Assembly (NCBI GenBank): GCA_024123915.1
Contig: CP099650.1
Coordinates: 992,001-1,056,000, forward strand
Reading direction: 5' to 3'
DNA: 64,000 nucleotides
From: Oxalobacteraceae bacterium OTU3CAMAD1
GTDB lineage: Bacteria; Pseudomonadota; Gammaproteobacteria; Burkholderiales; Burkholderiaceae_D
Shown here: in pieces, positions 17,201-26,600 of the stretch
How positions within the stretch are numbered: the first letter of the stretch is position 1
How the letters are laid out: each line of letters begins with the position of its first letter
Notes under the pieces: model-generated
What the model was told of the DNA's origin: nothing
The model's database searches: none
What the model saw: only the letters and a program-made list of their open reading frames with translations
Position numbers and translations under genes: made by a program

Positions 17201-20200
17201 GGAAAACCTGCGTTACAAGGGCGTGACCGCCTTCAATGGCAAAGGCAACGAGTTAGCCAACCGCATCACCGCCGGCAACGGCGGCGCCACGCTCGACGGC
17301 GCGGCCGGCAACGACACCTTGACGGGTGGCGCCGGCAACGACAGCCTGCAAGGCGGCCTGGGCGACGACATGCTGACCGCTGGCGGCGGCAAGGACACCA
17401 TCGACGGCGGCGACGGTGGCGACACGGCCGTCGTCTTGGGCAACGTGGGGGACTATGCCGTGACCCGTCCGAACGCGACCGATACGGTCCTGACCGGCCC
17501 CGGCGGCAATGTCGTCACCCTGCGCAACGTCGAGACGATCCGCTTTGCCGACGGCGACAAGACCATCGACCAGCTCCAGGTGAACATCGCCAGCGTCGGC
17601 AACGACAAGCTGAACGGCACCGTTGGCAACGACGTGCTCAACGGCGGCCTGGGCATCGACACCCTGACCGGTGGCGCCGGCGACGACACCTACGTCATCA
17701 CCAACGTCGCGACGGCGGTCATCGAAGATGTCGGCGGCGGCGTCGACCTGGCGCAGGTGGCACTGACGGCAGCGGGCACTTATGTGCTGGCGGCCAACCT
17801 GGAAAACGCGATCGTCACATCGGCCGCGACGGTGGCGGCCAACCTCACCGGCAATGCATTGGATAACCTCCTGACCGGCAACGCGGCGGCCAACACGCTG
17901 ACCGGCGGCGCCGGCGACGATACGCTGGCCGGTGGCGCCGGCAGCGACAAACTGGCCGGTGGCAGCGGCGACGACACCTATGTAGTCACCGAGGCGGGCG
18001 ACGTGGTCACCGAATTGGCGAACGAAGGCAACGACACGGTCGACACCACTTTGGCCAGCTATGTGCTGGGCGCCAACGTGGAGAACATCAGCTACAAAGG
18101 CTTGACCGCCTTCAACGGCAAAGGCAACGAACTGGGCAACGTCATCACCGCCGGCAACGCCGGCGCCACGCTCGACGGCGCGGCCGGCAACGACACGCTC
18201 ACCGGGGGCACCGGCAACGACAGCCTGCAGGGCGGCGTGGGCGACGACATCCTGAGCGCCGGCGGCGGCAAGGACACCATCGACGGCGGCGTCGGTGGCG
18301 ACACAGCCGTCGTCTTGGGCAACGTGGCCGACTATGCCGTCACCCGTCCGAACGCGACCGACACGGTCCTGACCGGACTGGGCGGCAATGTGGTCACCCT
18401 GCGCAACATCGAAACGATCCGCTTCGCCGACGGCGACAAGACGATCGACCAGATCCAGTTCAACATCGCCAGCGTCGGCAACGACAAGCTGACCGGCACC
18501 GCCGGCAACGACGTGCTCAACGGCGGCCTCGGGGTCGACACCCTGACCGGCGGCGCCGGCGACGACATGTACTTCATCGCCAACACGGCCTCGGCGGTCA
18601 TTGAAAACGCGGGCGAAGGCTACGATTGGGTACAAGTCATGTTGACGGCCGCCGGTACCTATGTCCTGGCGGACAATGTTGAAAACGCCACCGCGACGGC
18701 GTCGGCGGCGACCATCGCCGTCAACCTGACCGGGAACGAATTGGACAACATGCTCGTCGGTAACGCGGCAGCCAACACGCTGATTGGCGGCGCAGGCAAC
18801 GACACGCTGCACGGTGGTGCCGCCGGCAACGACAAACTGCTCGGCGGCAGCGGCGACGACTTTTACTACGTTGGCGAGGCGGGCGATGTCGTCACCGAAT
18901 TGGCCAACGAGGGCAACGACACGGTGCAAACAACGCTGACCAGCTATGTGCTGAGCGCCAATGTCGAACACCTGACTTACACGGGCACGGCCGCGTTCCG
19001 GGCCACCGGCAATCTTCTGGACAACGATATCATTGCCGGCCACGGCGGCGCCACGCTCGACGGCGGCGCCGGTAACGACACCTTGACCAGCGGCTCCGGC
19101 AACGACAGTCTGCAGGGCGGCTTGGGCGACGATTTTCTGTTCTCGGGCGACGGCAGAGACACCATCGACGGCGGCGCCGGCACCGACTTGGTCCTTGTTC
19201 CGGGCAACCTGTCCGACTACACCATCACGCGTCCGAACTTGACCGATACCGTCCTGACCAGAGCGGGCGGCAACGTACTCACTTTGCGCAACGTCGAAAA
19301 GGCCCTTTTCAACGACGGTGAGCGGACGATCGAACAGCTTCACTTCAACGTCGCCAGCGTCGGCAACGACAAGCTGTCGGGCACCGCCGGCAACGATGTG
19401 CTCAACGGTGGTCTGGGCATCGATACCCTGACCGGCGGCGCCGGCGACGACACCTATGTTGTCACCAACGTCGCGACGTCGGTTGTCGAAGATGCCGATG
19501 GTGGCATCGACCTGGCGCAGGTGGCGCTGACTGCGGCCGGCACTTACGTGTTGGCGGCCAACGTGGAAAACGCGGCCGTCACGTCGGCTGCGACCGTCGG
19601 GGTCAACCTGACCGGCAATGAATTGAACAACGTACTGACCGGCAACGCCGCGGCCAATACGTTGACCGGCGGCGCCGGCAACGACACGCTCGATGGCGGC
19701 GCGGGCGTCGACAAACTGGCCGGCGGCAGCGGCGACGATACCTATGTCGTCGACGTGGCCGCCGATGCGGTCACCGAGTTGGCGGGCGAAGGCACCGACA
19801 CCGTGCGGACGGCGCTGGCGACCTACACGCTGGCGGCCAACGTCGAGAACCTGGCGTACGCCGGCAAGGCCGGCTTCACGGGCACCGGCAACGCGCTCGA
19901 CAACGTCATCACCGGCGGCAACGCCGGCAACAAGCTCGACGGCGGCGCGGGCAACGATCAGCTCATCGGCGGCGCTGGCGCGGATAGTCTGATCGGTGGA
20001 CTGGGTGACGATACCTTCGTCGGCACCGCCGGCAAGGACACCGTGGACGGCGGCGCCGGCGTTGATCTGTTGCGGATCAGCGGAAAATTCGCCGACTACG
20101 CCATTACCCGCCCGACTGCGGCCGACGTCGTGCTCACCGACAAAGCCGGCAACGTCCTCACCGTGCGCAACGTGGAAGCGTTTGAATTTGCCGACGGCCC

Positions 20201-23200
20201 GCAATTGCTCGACAACGTGTTGTACAACGTGCCCAGCATCGGCAAGGACATGTTGTACGGTACCGCCGGCGACGACACGCTGGACGGCGGCGCCGGCGCC
20301 GACACCATGAATGGCGGCGACGGCAACGATACCTACCTCATCGATAACGTCGGCGATGTCATCGAGGAGGGCCAGTACTTCGGCACCGATGTGGCGCTGG
20401 TGGCGCTGGCCACCGCCGGCACCTACACGCTGAGCGACAACATCGAGATCGCCAAGGTGACCTCGGCCGCCACGGTGGCGGTCAACCTGAACGGCAACTG
20501 GCAGGACAATGTTTTGACCGGCAATGCGGCGGCCAACATCCTGACCGGTGGCGACGGCAACGATACGCTCGATGGCGGGGCCGGCAATGACAAGCTGCTC
20601 GGCGGCGCCGGCGACGACGTCTACGTCGTCACCGAGGCTGGCGACCAGGTCACCGAATTGCTGGCTGAGGGCCACGACGGCGTGCGTACGACGCTCGCCA
20701 GCTATGCCCTCGGCGTCAACGTCGAGGACCTCGACTACACCGGCGCCATCGCTTTCGCCGGCGTCGGGAACGCGCTGAACAACGCCATCCACGGCGGTAA
20801 CGGCGGCGCCAGGCTTGACGGCGGAGCCGGCAACGACAGCCTCTATGGCGGCAGCGGAAACGACAGCCTCCAGGGCGGGACCGGCGACGACATCGTAACC
20901 GCCGGCACCGGCAAGGACACTATCGATGGCGGCGCCGATGCCGATGTGCTGACCGGTCTCGGCGCGCGGGCCGACTATGTGCTGACCCGCCCGAACGCGG
21001 ACGACATCGTGCTCACCGACAAGGCGGGCAACGTCCTCACCGTGCGCAACGTGGAATTGTTCGAGTTCTCCGACGGTCCGCAGTTGCTTGAAACGCTGGT
21101 GTTCAACGTGCGCAGCATCGGCAGGGACAAGCTGGCAGGCACTGCCGGCGACGACACGCTGGACGGCGGCGCCGGCGCCGACACCATGAATGGCGACGAC
21201 GGCAACGACACCTACCTCATCGATAACGTCGGCGATGTCATCGAAGAAGGACAGTACTTCGGCACCGATGTGGCGCTGGTGGCGCTGGCCACGGCCGGCA
21301 CCTACACGCTGAGCGACAACGTCGAGATCGCCAAAGTGACTGCGGCGGCGACCATGGCCGTCAACCTGACCGGCAACGCTCTGGACAACCTCCTGACCGG
21401 TAACGCGGCGGTCAATTCGCTGATCGGCGGCGACGGCAACGATACGCTGGACGGGGGCGCGGGCGCCGACAAACTGATCGGCGGCACTGGCGACGACCTC
21501 TACATCGTCGACAACGCGGGCGACGTGGTGACCGAGGTGCTCAACGGGGGCGGCGACACGGTGCGGACCTCGCTGTCCAGCTATGTGCTGGCGGCCAACG
21601 TCGAAACGCTGGCGTACACCGGCGTGACCGCTTTCACCGCCACCGGCAACGCGCTGGACAACGTTATCACCGGCGCCAACGTCGGCAACAGGATCGATGG
21701 CGGCGCGGGAAATGACAGCATCACAGGCGGCAAGGGGGTGGACAACCTGGCGGGGGGCCTCGGCGACGACACCATCGCCACCGGCGGCGGCAGGGACACT
21801 GTCGATGGCGGAGAGGGCATCGATGTGGTGCAAGTGGTGGGCAATTTCGCCAACTACACGGTGGCCCGCCCGAACGCGACCGACACGGTGTTTGACGACA
21901 AGCATGGCAATGTTGTTACCCTGCGTAACACCGAGTATGTCGCGTTTGCCGACGGCACCAGGACGATGGCGGAGATCCACGGCAATGTCGCGAGCGCCGG
22001 CAACGACTACCTGCGAGGCACGGCCGATTCCGATGTGATCGACGGCGGCGACGGTATCGACACGATGGAAGGCGGGCTGGGCAATGACGCTTACGTGCTG
22101 TCCAGTCCCGACGACGTGGTGCTCGAAGCGGCCAAAGCCGGGCTGGACTCGGTCGGCCTGGCCTTTACCAAGGCCGCCACCTATACCATGACGGCCAATG
22201 TCGAAAACGCCGCCGTCGTGGCGGCCGACAGCGTCGCGGTGAACATCACCGGCAACGAACTGGACAACTGGCTCGCCGGCAATGGCGCCGCCAATATCCT
22301 GATCGGTGGCGACGGCAACGATACCTTGCAGGGCCTGGGGGGCGCCGATACGCTGATCGGCGGCGCCGGCAACGATCTCTATATCATTGATGGCGCCGCC
22401 AGCAGGGCCGTCATCGTGGAAAGCGCTGGCGACGGCATCGACCAGATCAACACCAATCTGGCTGTCTACAAGCTGCCCGACAATGTCGAAAACCTGTGGG
22501 GACGCACCCAGACTGGCCCGCTCAACTTCACCGGTACCGGCAATGCGCTTGATAATGTGATCAATGGAAGTTACGCCACCAGCGTCAAGCTGGACGGTGG
22601 CGCCGGCAATGACACGCTGATCGGCAGTGGTGGCAATGACAGCTTGCTTGGCGGCGACGGCGACGACCGCTTCAATGCAAGTCTTGGCAAGGATACTGTC
22701 GATGGCGGCAATGGCGTCGATACCATGGTGTTCGCCTACCCGTTCGGTGACAGCTCATCGTTCAAGGTGAAACAACTGAGCGCCAGCGATATCCAGCTGA
22801 CCGATACCCAGGGTAACTCCGCCACGGTGCGCGGCGTCGAACATTTTATGTTCAGCAATATTACGCTCACGCTGGACAACCTCACGCAGAACCTGCACGG
22901 CGTCGGCACTTCCGCCGACGTGATCGCCTACACCCAAAACATCGTCGGCACGAGCGGGATCGACAATTTGGTCGGGACCGCCGGCAATGACTGGATCAAC
23001 GGCGCCGGCGGCAACGACACGCTGACCGGCGGCGGTGGCGCCGATGCCTTTGTCATCCCGGCGCAGAGCATGACGACCATTACCGATATGGTCTCCGGCA
23101 GCGACCGCATCATGTTCCACCAACGCGACATCAAGAACGCCATGTTCCTCCAGGCGCAGGAGGTCTCCGAGCCTGGCTCCGACCTCTACGGCAATGTCGT

Positions 23201-23447
23201 CATCTTCAACGAGAAGGTGGCGAACCTGTCCGCTTTCTATGTGGCCAGGCTCATCAACAACTACAAAGGCTACTACGATTCCGGCGAGCAGATGATATGT
23301 GTGCTCTCCACCGATACCGACACGGCGGTTTACCGGTTCACCTCCAGTGGTGGCGACAACGTGGTCGACACAAGAGAGCTCACCCAGATCGCGATATTGA
23401 CGGGAACCCCAAGCATGGGCAAGGGGGATTTCGAGTTCATCATTTGA
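14205..23447 (+). CDS. Giant RTX calcium-binding protein with N-terminal DUF4347 domain (3080 aa)
   Basis: Probably a type I secreted surface or extracellular protein. Residues about 2-165 form a DUF4347 domain (VIVFVDSRAVGASFVNG, IQLVSHGASGTLLLG, LLLYGCEVAQGSGG, ALATGADVAASTDLTG). Then come many GGxGxDxL nonapeptides, which fold into calcium-binding beta rolls. Two modules of the type DF-AG-GGDRID, NPF, LRLVQDGADTLLQYDQDG lie at about nt 15,240-15,520 and 16,060-16,310. From nt 16,713 a 293-residue unit is repeated about seven times. The C-terminus (VYRFTSSGGDNVVDTREL, QIAILTGTPSMGKGDFEFII) resembles an uncleaved type I secretion signal. The start is GTG with only a weak AGAAAGAG ribosome site. 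No secretion genes are adjacent. Substrate or adhesive role is unknown. Confidence 0.85.
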   Translation: MSKVIVFVDSRAVGASFVNGQTGPDIEVIVLDATRDGLVQMAEALTGRTGLDSIQLVSHGASGTLLLGNSLLSDASIGNYQSELQKIGASLADDGDLLLYGCEVAQGSGGQHFIEALALATGADVAASTDLTGPAALGGNWTLEAVAGTVESAALQMTVDGTLGLFTGSAGDDTIYGTGASDTIVGGDGNDHLNGTDYVGFTTGGDWIDGGNGNDVLWGSSANDLLVGGAGNDTLSGQWGQDTLQGGDGNDVIEPYSSNGNLLVDGGAGNDTIYASGSDTVSGGEGNDLIYSTSSFGDNSRPLLVDGGAGDDTIHLLPGYSRHQQELATGGAGSDTFVVTMDIDGAKNIVTDFSAGPGGDRIDVSGLLANSDYLGMSTAINPFNAAYGYLRLVQDGADTLLQYDQDGVGAGAHAYATALVLRNVDAKSLTKENFTDLIAPDGSKADGQAITAPNGLGVLQGGYYNDTITGGAGADTLAGGHGNDLLRGGGEAAGAAGDSMAGGDGNDTMIGGTGNDTLWGNRGSDHMEGGAGDDYLISGGVDGDGDLGVDTLIGGDGNDTLSFRGLYYNGAPVRIDGGAGDDVIEIASYGVTGSAGAIVTGGAGSDTFGGQGSFAPFTSSYYVVTDFKVGVGGDRIGGQALLSYEADHFKGNPWAPASGFVRLVQSGADTLVQFDQDGAAGAKKFITAILLQNVNASQLVQANWAAYLRDGWTGNDTMYGGFGADSLRGGEGNDLLDGGAGDNQLLGGAGNDTLLGGAGADQLGAGPGVDIADGGAGVDTLTVLGNFADYARTRVNATDTLLVNATTGESITVRNIEQVVFADGSRTMAQALINLPSGFDDVLAGDAGANVLDGGKGSDTMAGGGGDDLYTVDALGDVVVESADGGTDQVNVALTAAGTYVLAANVENATVTAAVSIAVNLTGNALGNVLIGNAAANTLLGGAGNDKLDGGAGSDKLSGGSGDDIYVVDAAGDVVTELANEGDDTVETTLAGYVLGANVENLRYKGVTAFNGKGNELANRITAGNGGATLDGAAGNDTLTGGAGNDSLQGGLGDDMLTAGGGKDTIDGGDGGDTAVVLGNVGDYAVTRPNATDTVLTGPGGNVVTLRNVETIRFADGDKTIDQLQVNIASVGNDKLNGTVGNDVLNGGLGIDTLTGGAGDDTYVITNVATAVIEDVGGGVDLAQVALTAAGTYVLAANLENAIVTSAATVAANLTGNALDNLLTGNAAANTLTGGAGDDTLAGGAGSDKLAGGSGDDTYVVTEAGDVVTELANEGNDTVDTTLASYVLGANVENISYKGLTAFNGKGNELGNVITAGNAGATLDGAAGNDTLTGGTGNDSLQGGVGDDILSAGGGKDTIDGGVGGDTAVVLGNVADYAVTRPNATDTVLTGLGGNVVTLRNIETIRFADGDKTIDQIQFNIASVGNDKLTGTAGNDVLNGGLGVDTLTGGAGDDMYFIANTASAVIENAGEGYDWVQVMLTAAGTYVLADNVENATATASAATIAVNLTGNELDNMLVGNAAANTLIGGAGNDTLHGGAAGNDKLLGGSGDDFYYVGEAGDVVTELANEGNDTVQTTLTSYVLSANVEHLTYTGTAAFRATGNLLDNDIIAGHGGATLDGGAGNDTLTSGSGNDSLQGGLGDDFLFSGDGRDTIDGGAGTDLVLVPGNLSDYTITRPNLTDTVLTRAGGNVLTLRNVEKALFNDGERTIEQLHFNVASVGNDKLSGTAGNDVLNGGLGIDTLTGGAGDDTYVVTNVATSVVEDADGGIDLAQVALTAAGTYVLAANVENAAVTSAATVGVNLTGNELNNVLTGNAAANTLTGGAGNDTLDGGAGVDKLAGGSGDDTYVVDVAADAVTELAGEGTDTVRTALATYTLAANVENLAYAGKAGFTGTGNALDNVITGGNAGNKLDGGAGNDQLIGGAGADSLIGGLGDDTFVGTAGKDTVDGGAGVDLLRISGKFADYAITRPTAADVVLTDKAGNVLTVRNVEAFEFADGPQLLDNVLYNVPSIGKDMLYGTAGDDTLDGGAGADTMNGGDGNDTYLIDNVGDVIEEGQYFGTDVALVALATAGTYTLSDNIEIAKVTSAATVAVNLNGNWQDNVLTGNAAANILTGGDGNDTLDGGAGNDKLLGGAGDDVYVVTEAGDQVTELLAEGHDGVRTTLASYALGVNVEDLDYTGAIAFAGVGNALNNAIHGGNGGARLDGGAGNDSLYGGSGNDSLQGGTGDDIVTAGTGKDTIDGGADADVLTGLGARADYVLTRPNADDIVLTDKAGNVLTVRNVELFEFSDGPQLLETLVFNVRSIGRDKLAGTAGDDTLDGGAGADTMNGDDGNDTYLIDNVGDVIEEGQYFGTDVALVALATAGTYTLSDNVEIAKVTAAATMAVNLTGNALDNLLTGNAAVNSLIGGDGNDTLDGGAGADKLIGGTGDDLYIVDNAGDVVTEVLNGGGDTVRTSLSSYVLAANVETLAYTGVTAFTATGNALDNVITGANVGNRIDGGAGNDSITGGKGVDNLAGGLGDDTIATGGGRDTVDGGEGIDVVQVVGNFANYTVARPNATDTVFDDKHGNVVTLRNTEYVAFADGTRTMAEIHGNVASAGNDYLRGTADSDVIDGGDGIDTMEGGLGNDAYVLSSPDDVVLEAAKAGLDSVGLAFTKAATYTMTANVENAAVVAADSVAVNITGNELDNWLAGNGAANILIGGDGNDTLQGLGGADTLIGGAGNDLYIIDGAASRAVIVESAGDGIDQINTNLAVYKLPDNVENLWGRTQTGPLNFTGTGNALDNVINGSYATSVKLDGGAGNDTLIGSGGNDSLLGGDGDDRFNASLGKDTVDGGNGVDTMVFAYPFGDSSSFKVKQLSASDIQLTDTQGNSATVRGVEHFMFSNITLTLDNLTQNLHGVGTSADVIAYTQNIVGTSGIDNLVGTAGNDWINGAGGNDTLTGGGGADAFVIPAQSMTTITDMVSGSDRIMFHQRDIKNAMFLQAQEVSEPGSDLYGNVVIFNEKVANLSAFYVARLINNYKGYYDSGEQMICVLSTDTDTAVYRFTSSGGDNVVDTRELTQIAILTGTPSMGKGDFEFII
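16713..22880 (+). repeat. Tandem 879-bp (293-residue) units in the first RTX gene
   Basis: Anchoring on the recurrent Ser-x-Gly-x-Asp-x-Leu-x-Gly-Thr segment, units begin near 16,713, 17,592, 18,471, 19,356, 20,235, 21,114 and 21,993. Spacing is 879 bp, except one of 885 bp. Each holds RTX nonapeptides, a TYVLAANVENATVT segment, a DDTYVVTEAGDVVTELANEG segment and an ADYAVTRPNATDTVLT-like segment. The last unit is the most diverged. Confidence 0.85.
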
Positions 23448-23471
23448 TCGTTTTGGCAAAAAACTGCGCCA

Positions 23472-23494
23472 GCGCCGGCATGTAGTGTCGGCGC
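23472..23494 (+). terminator. Possible hairpin after the first RTX gene
   Basis: GCGCCG (23472-23477) pairs with CGGCGC (23489-23494) about 25 bases after the RTX stop codon. There is no T run, so it is a weak terminator candidate. Confidence 0.25.
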
Positions 23495-23600
23495 GGGCCG
23501 GCGCGCGCGACAAAATGTACCAAATTGTATCGCCGAGGCCGCGATCTGCTTCTGTCTGCGTGGTAACATTGGAATTGATAAAACGCCACTAAAAGTTACC

Positions 23601-23681
23601 GTGAACAAACTCTCTCCACCCTCCACAACTCACCACTCCCGTCCTGATTTCGTTACGCGCCACCCGATGGGGGCCGTATGA
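23601..23681 (+). CDS. 26-codon leader ORF overlapping the second RTX start
   Basis: GTG AAC AAA at 23601 lies at the same distance from the shared upstream box as the GTG AGC AAA start of the first RTX gene. The frame encodes 26 residues and ends at TGA 23679-23681, overlapping the ATG of the second RTX gene (ATGA). It may be a leader peptide that couples translation, or the remnant of the original start after loss of the N-terminal domain. Confidence 0.35.
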   Translation: MNKLSPPSTTHHSRPDFVTRHPMGAV

Positions 23682-26600
23682 GCATCACCATCAATGGCTC
23701 CAGCGGTAACGATATCCTCCGGGGCACCAAGGCGGATGAAACGTTGCTGGGTGGCGCGGGCGACGACGACTTGCGCGGGGGCGCCGGCCGCGATTTGCTC
23801 GACGGCGGAGACGGTGACGATTACCTGTACGGAGGCGAAGACGGCGATACATTGCTCGGCGGCGGTGGCAACGATACGCTCTCCGGCGGCCGGGACGCGC
23901 AGCTGGACGGCGGTGCCGGCGACGATACGCTCTACGACAGCTCCCAGTTCAGCGGCACGGAGGGCAACACCACGCTCGTCGGCGGCGCGGGGGATGACGT
24001 GTTTCGTCTGCGCTATACGCAGTGGTCGAAAGGCGAGGCGCGGGTGGACGGCGGCGAGGGCGCCGACCTGTTCGATATCCAGCAGGACGCTGGCGGCGAG
24101 CGGATATTGACGATCACGGGCGGCAACGGCGCCGATACGTACAGGATGTCCAGCAGCTATCACGCAGTCAATTTCAAGGTCGCCGATTTCGTCGCCGGAG
24201 ACGGCCCGCAGGCTGACCGCATCGATCTGAGCGCCATGTATTTCAGTGCCGCCGGCAATCCGTTCAACCCGGCCTTTGGCTTTTTCAAGTTGGTCCAGGC
24301 CGGCGCGGCCGTGTTGCTGCAGTACGACCGCGATGGGGCTGCCGGCAGCTACTATGGTGCGCAGACCATCATGACCCTGTCGAACGTCAGCGTCGGCGCG
24401 CTGACGGCGAATAACTTCGTCCATGACCTGCGACCCGACGGCAGTCCCATGCCGGGCAAATTGCTCACAGGTACCGACGGCCGCGACAGCCTGACCGGCT
24501 GGCTCTACAACGATACCCTCGACGGCGGCGCCGGCGACGATACCCTGTCCGGCGGGGAAGGCGCGGACTTGCTGCGCGGCGGCGCCGGCAATGACTACCT
24601 GCTCGACGAATATGGCAACGATAGCCTGTACGGCGGCGATGGCGACGACAGGCTAGAGGGTGGCGTCAACGCCATGCTTGACGGCGGCGCCGGTAACGAT
24701 GCCCTGAGCAACAACGGCGGTACCGCGACGATGCTCGGCGGCGAGGGCAACGACTTCTTCGATCTGTTCGATCGCGACAGCGGCATGACGGTGGTGGCCG
24801 ACGGCGGCGCCGGCGCCGACGTCTTCCTGTACTGGGGCGACAACGAGCGGACCAGCCACTTCTTGCTGAGCGGAGGCGCCGGCGTCGACACTTACAAATC
24901 GTATCAGTATCATGTTGTGTTTGGATGGGCGAAGATGGAGATCGCCGACTTCGCCACCGGCGCTGGCGGCGACCGTATCGACATGACCAAACAGCTCGAT
25001 AGCATCGAGGACTGGCCCATGGGTTACTCCGGCGGCAATCCGTTCGCAGCCGACAACGGTTACTTCCGTTTGGTACAGCAGGGGGCCGACACCTTGTTCC
25101 AGGTCGATGGCGACGGCCTGGATAGCGGGCTGACTTTCAGAACCGTCTACACACTGAAAAACGTCGCAGCCACGGCGCTGACGGCGGATAACTTTGTTGG
25201 CGCCTACGCTCCCGGGGGCGAGGGCAAGCCTGGCTTGCAGCTGACCGGCACCGACCGTGAGGACACGTTGACCGGTGGCCAACTGGACGACACCATCGAC
25301 GGCGCCGGCGGCGCCGACAACATCAGCGGCGCCGCCGGGGGCGACCTGCTGCGCGGCGGCGACGGCGACGACAGGCTCGATGGCGGCGTCGGCAACGACC
25401 TCCTCGACGGCGGCGCCGGCGACGATACCATGGACGCCGGCACCGGTCGGGACACGCTGCTCGGCGGCGAGGGGCACGACCGACTCTCCGGCGGCGTAAC
25501 GAGTGTGCTCGACGGCGGTGCGGGCAACGACACCCTGACCGGCGGTAGCACCGTTTCCGGCGGCGCGGGCGACGACTTGATCTACGTGCGCAGCAGCGGC
25601 AACAACACGGTTGTCAACGGCGGCGATGGCAACGACACGCTGCAGACCAGCGACTACAGCGAAACGTTGAACGCGACGATGACCGGCGGCGGCGGCAGTG
25701 ACACTTTCCGTATCGCCAACGAAGCCACGTATCTGTGGGGGGCCTACACGGTCACCGATTTCACCGCCGGCGCCGGCGGCGACCAGATCGACCTGCTGCC
25801 CTTGCTGGCCTCGCGCGACGCCGCGGGCCATATGTACCCCGACCTTCAGGCGCAAGGCGTGCCGCTGTTCAAACTTGTGCAGCAAGGCATGGACACGCTG
25901 CTCCAGGTGTCCAACGGCATCTGGAGCGATTCTTCCTTTTTCACGCTGGTGGTGCTGAAGAATGTCGACGCGGCGAGCCTGACGGCGGCCAATTTTTATG
26001 GTGTGACTTTGGATGGCTTGGGCGGCGCGGGGCGGCTGATCGAGGGCGGCACCGGCGACGACGAGTTGCAGGGCGCGCATTTCGCTGACACCTTGCGCGG
26101 CGGCGACGGCAACGACACGCTGCTCGGCGATCGCGGCAACGACCTGCTGGACGGCGGCGCCGGCGACGATCGCGTCCGCCTGGACTCGGATGACGGCAAC
26201 GACACCGTGTTCGGTGGCGACGGCAACGACTACATCGCCTTAACCAACGGGACGACCTCGTTTGTCACCGCCCAGGTGACGATCGACGCGGGCGCCGGCG
26301 ACGACCAATTGACGTTCGACGGCTTCGGATTCGGCGTTGTCTCGGCCAGCGTCACCGGCGGCGTCGGCAGCGACACCTACTTCATCACGGATCCCGACGA
26401 ACTCGGCCAAGTGGTGGTGACGGACTTTGCGACGGGCGCCGACGGCGACCGCATCGACCTCGAAGGCCTGCTGAATGAATATGATTCGCACGCCAATGGC
26501 ATCGATACGGGTGGCAATCCATTCCGCAGCGGCTTGCTGCGATTGGTTCAGGACGGCGCGGACACGGTGCTGCAAACCCATCCCGGGCACACGGCATCAG

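Noticed and set aside
17253..21980. A 1575-codon open frame on the minus strand opposite the first RTX gene
   Set aside because: It follows from the repeated GGxGxDxL codons of the plus-strand gene: periodic composition keeps one antisense frame open. It has no start signal, and its product is a low-complexity Val/Ala/Gly/Asp repeat.
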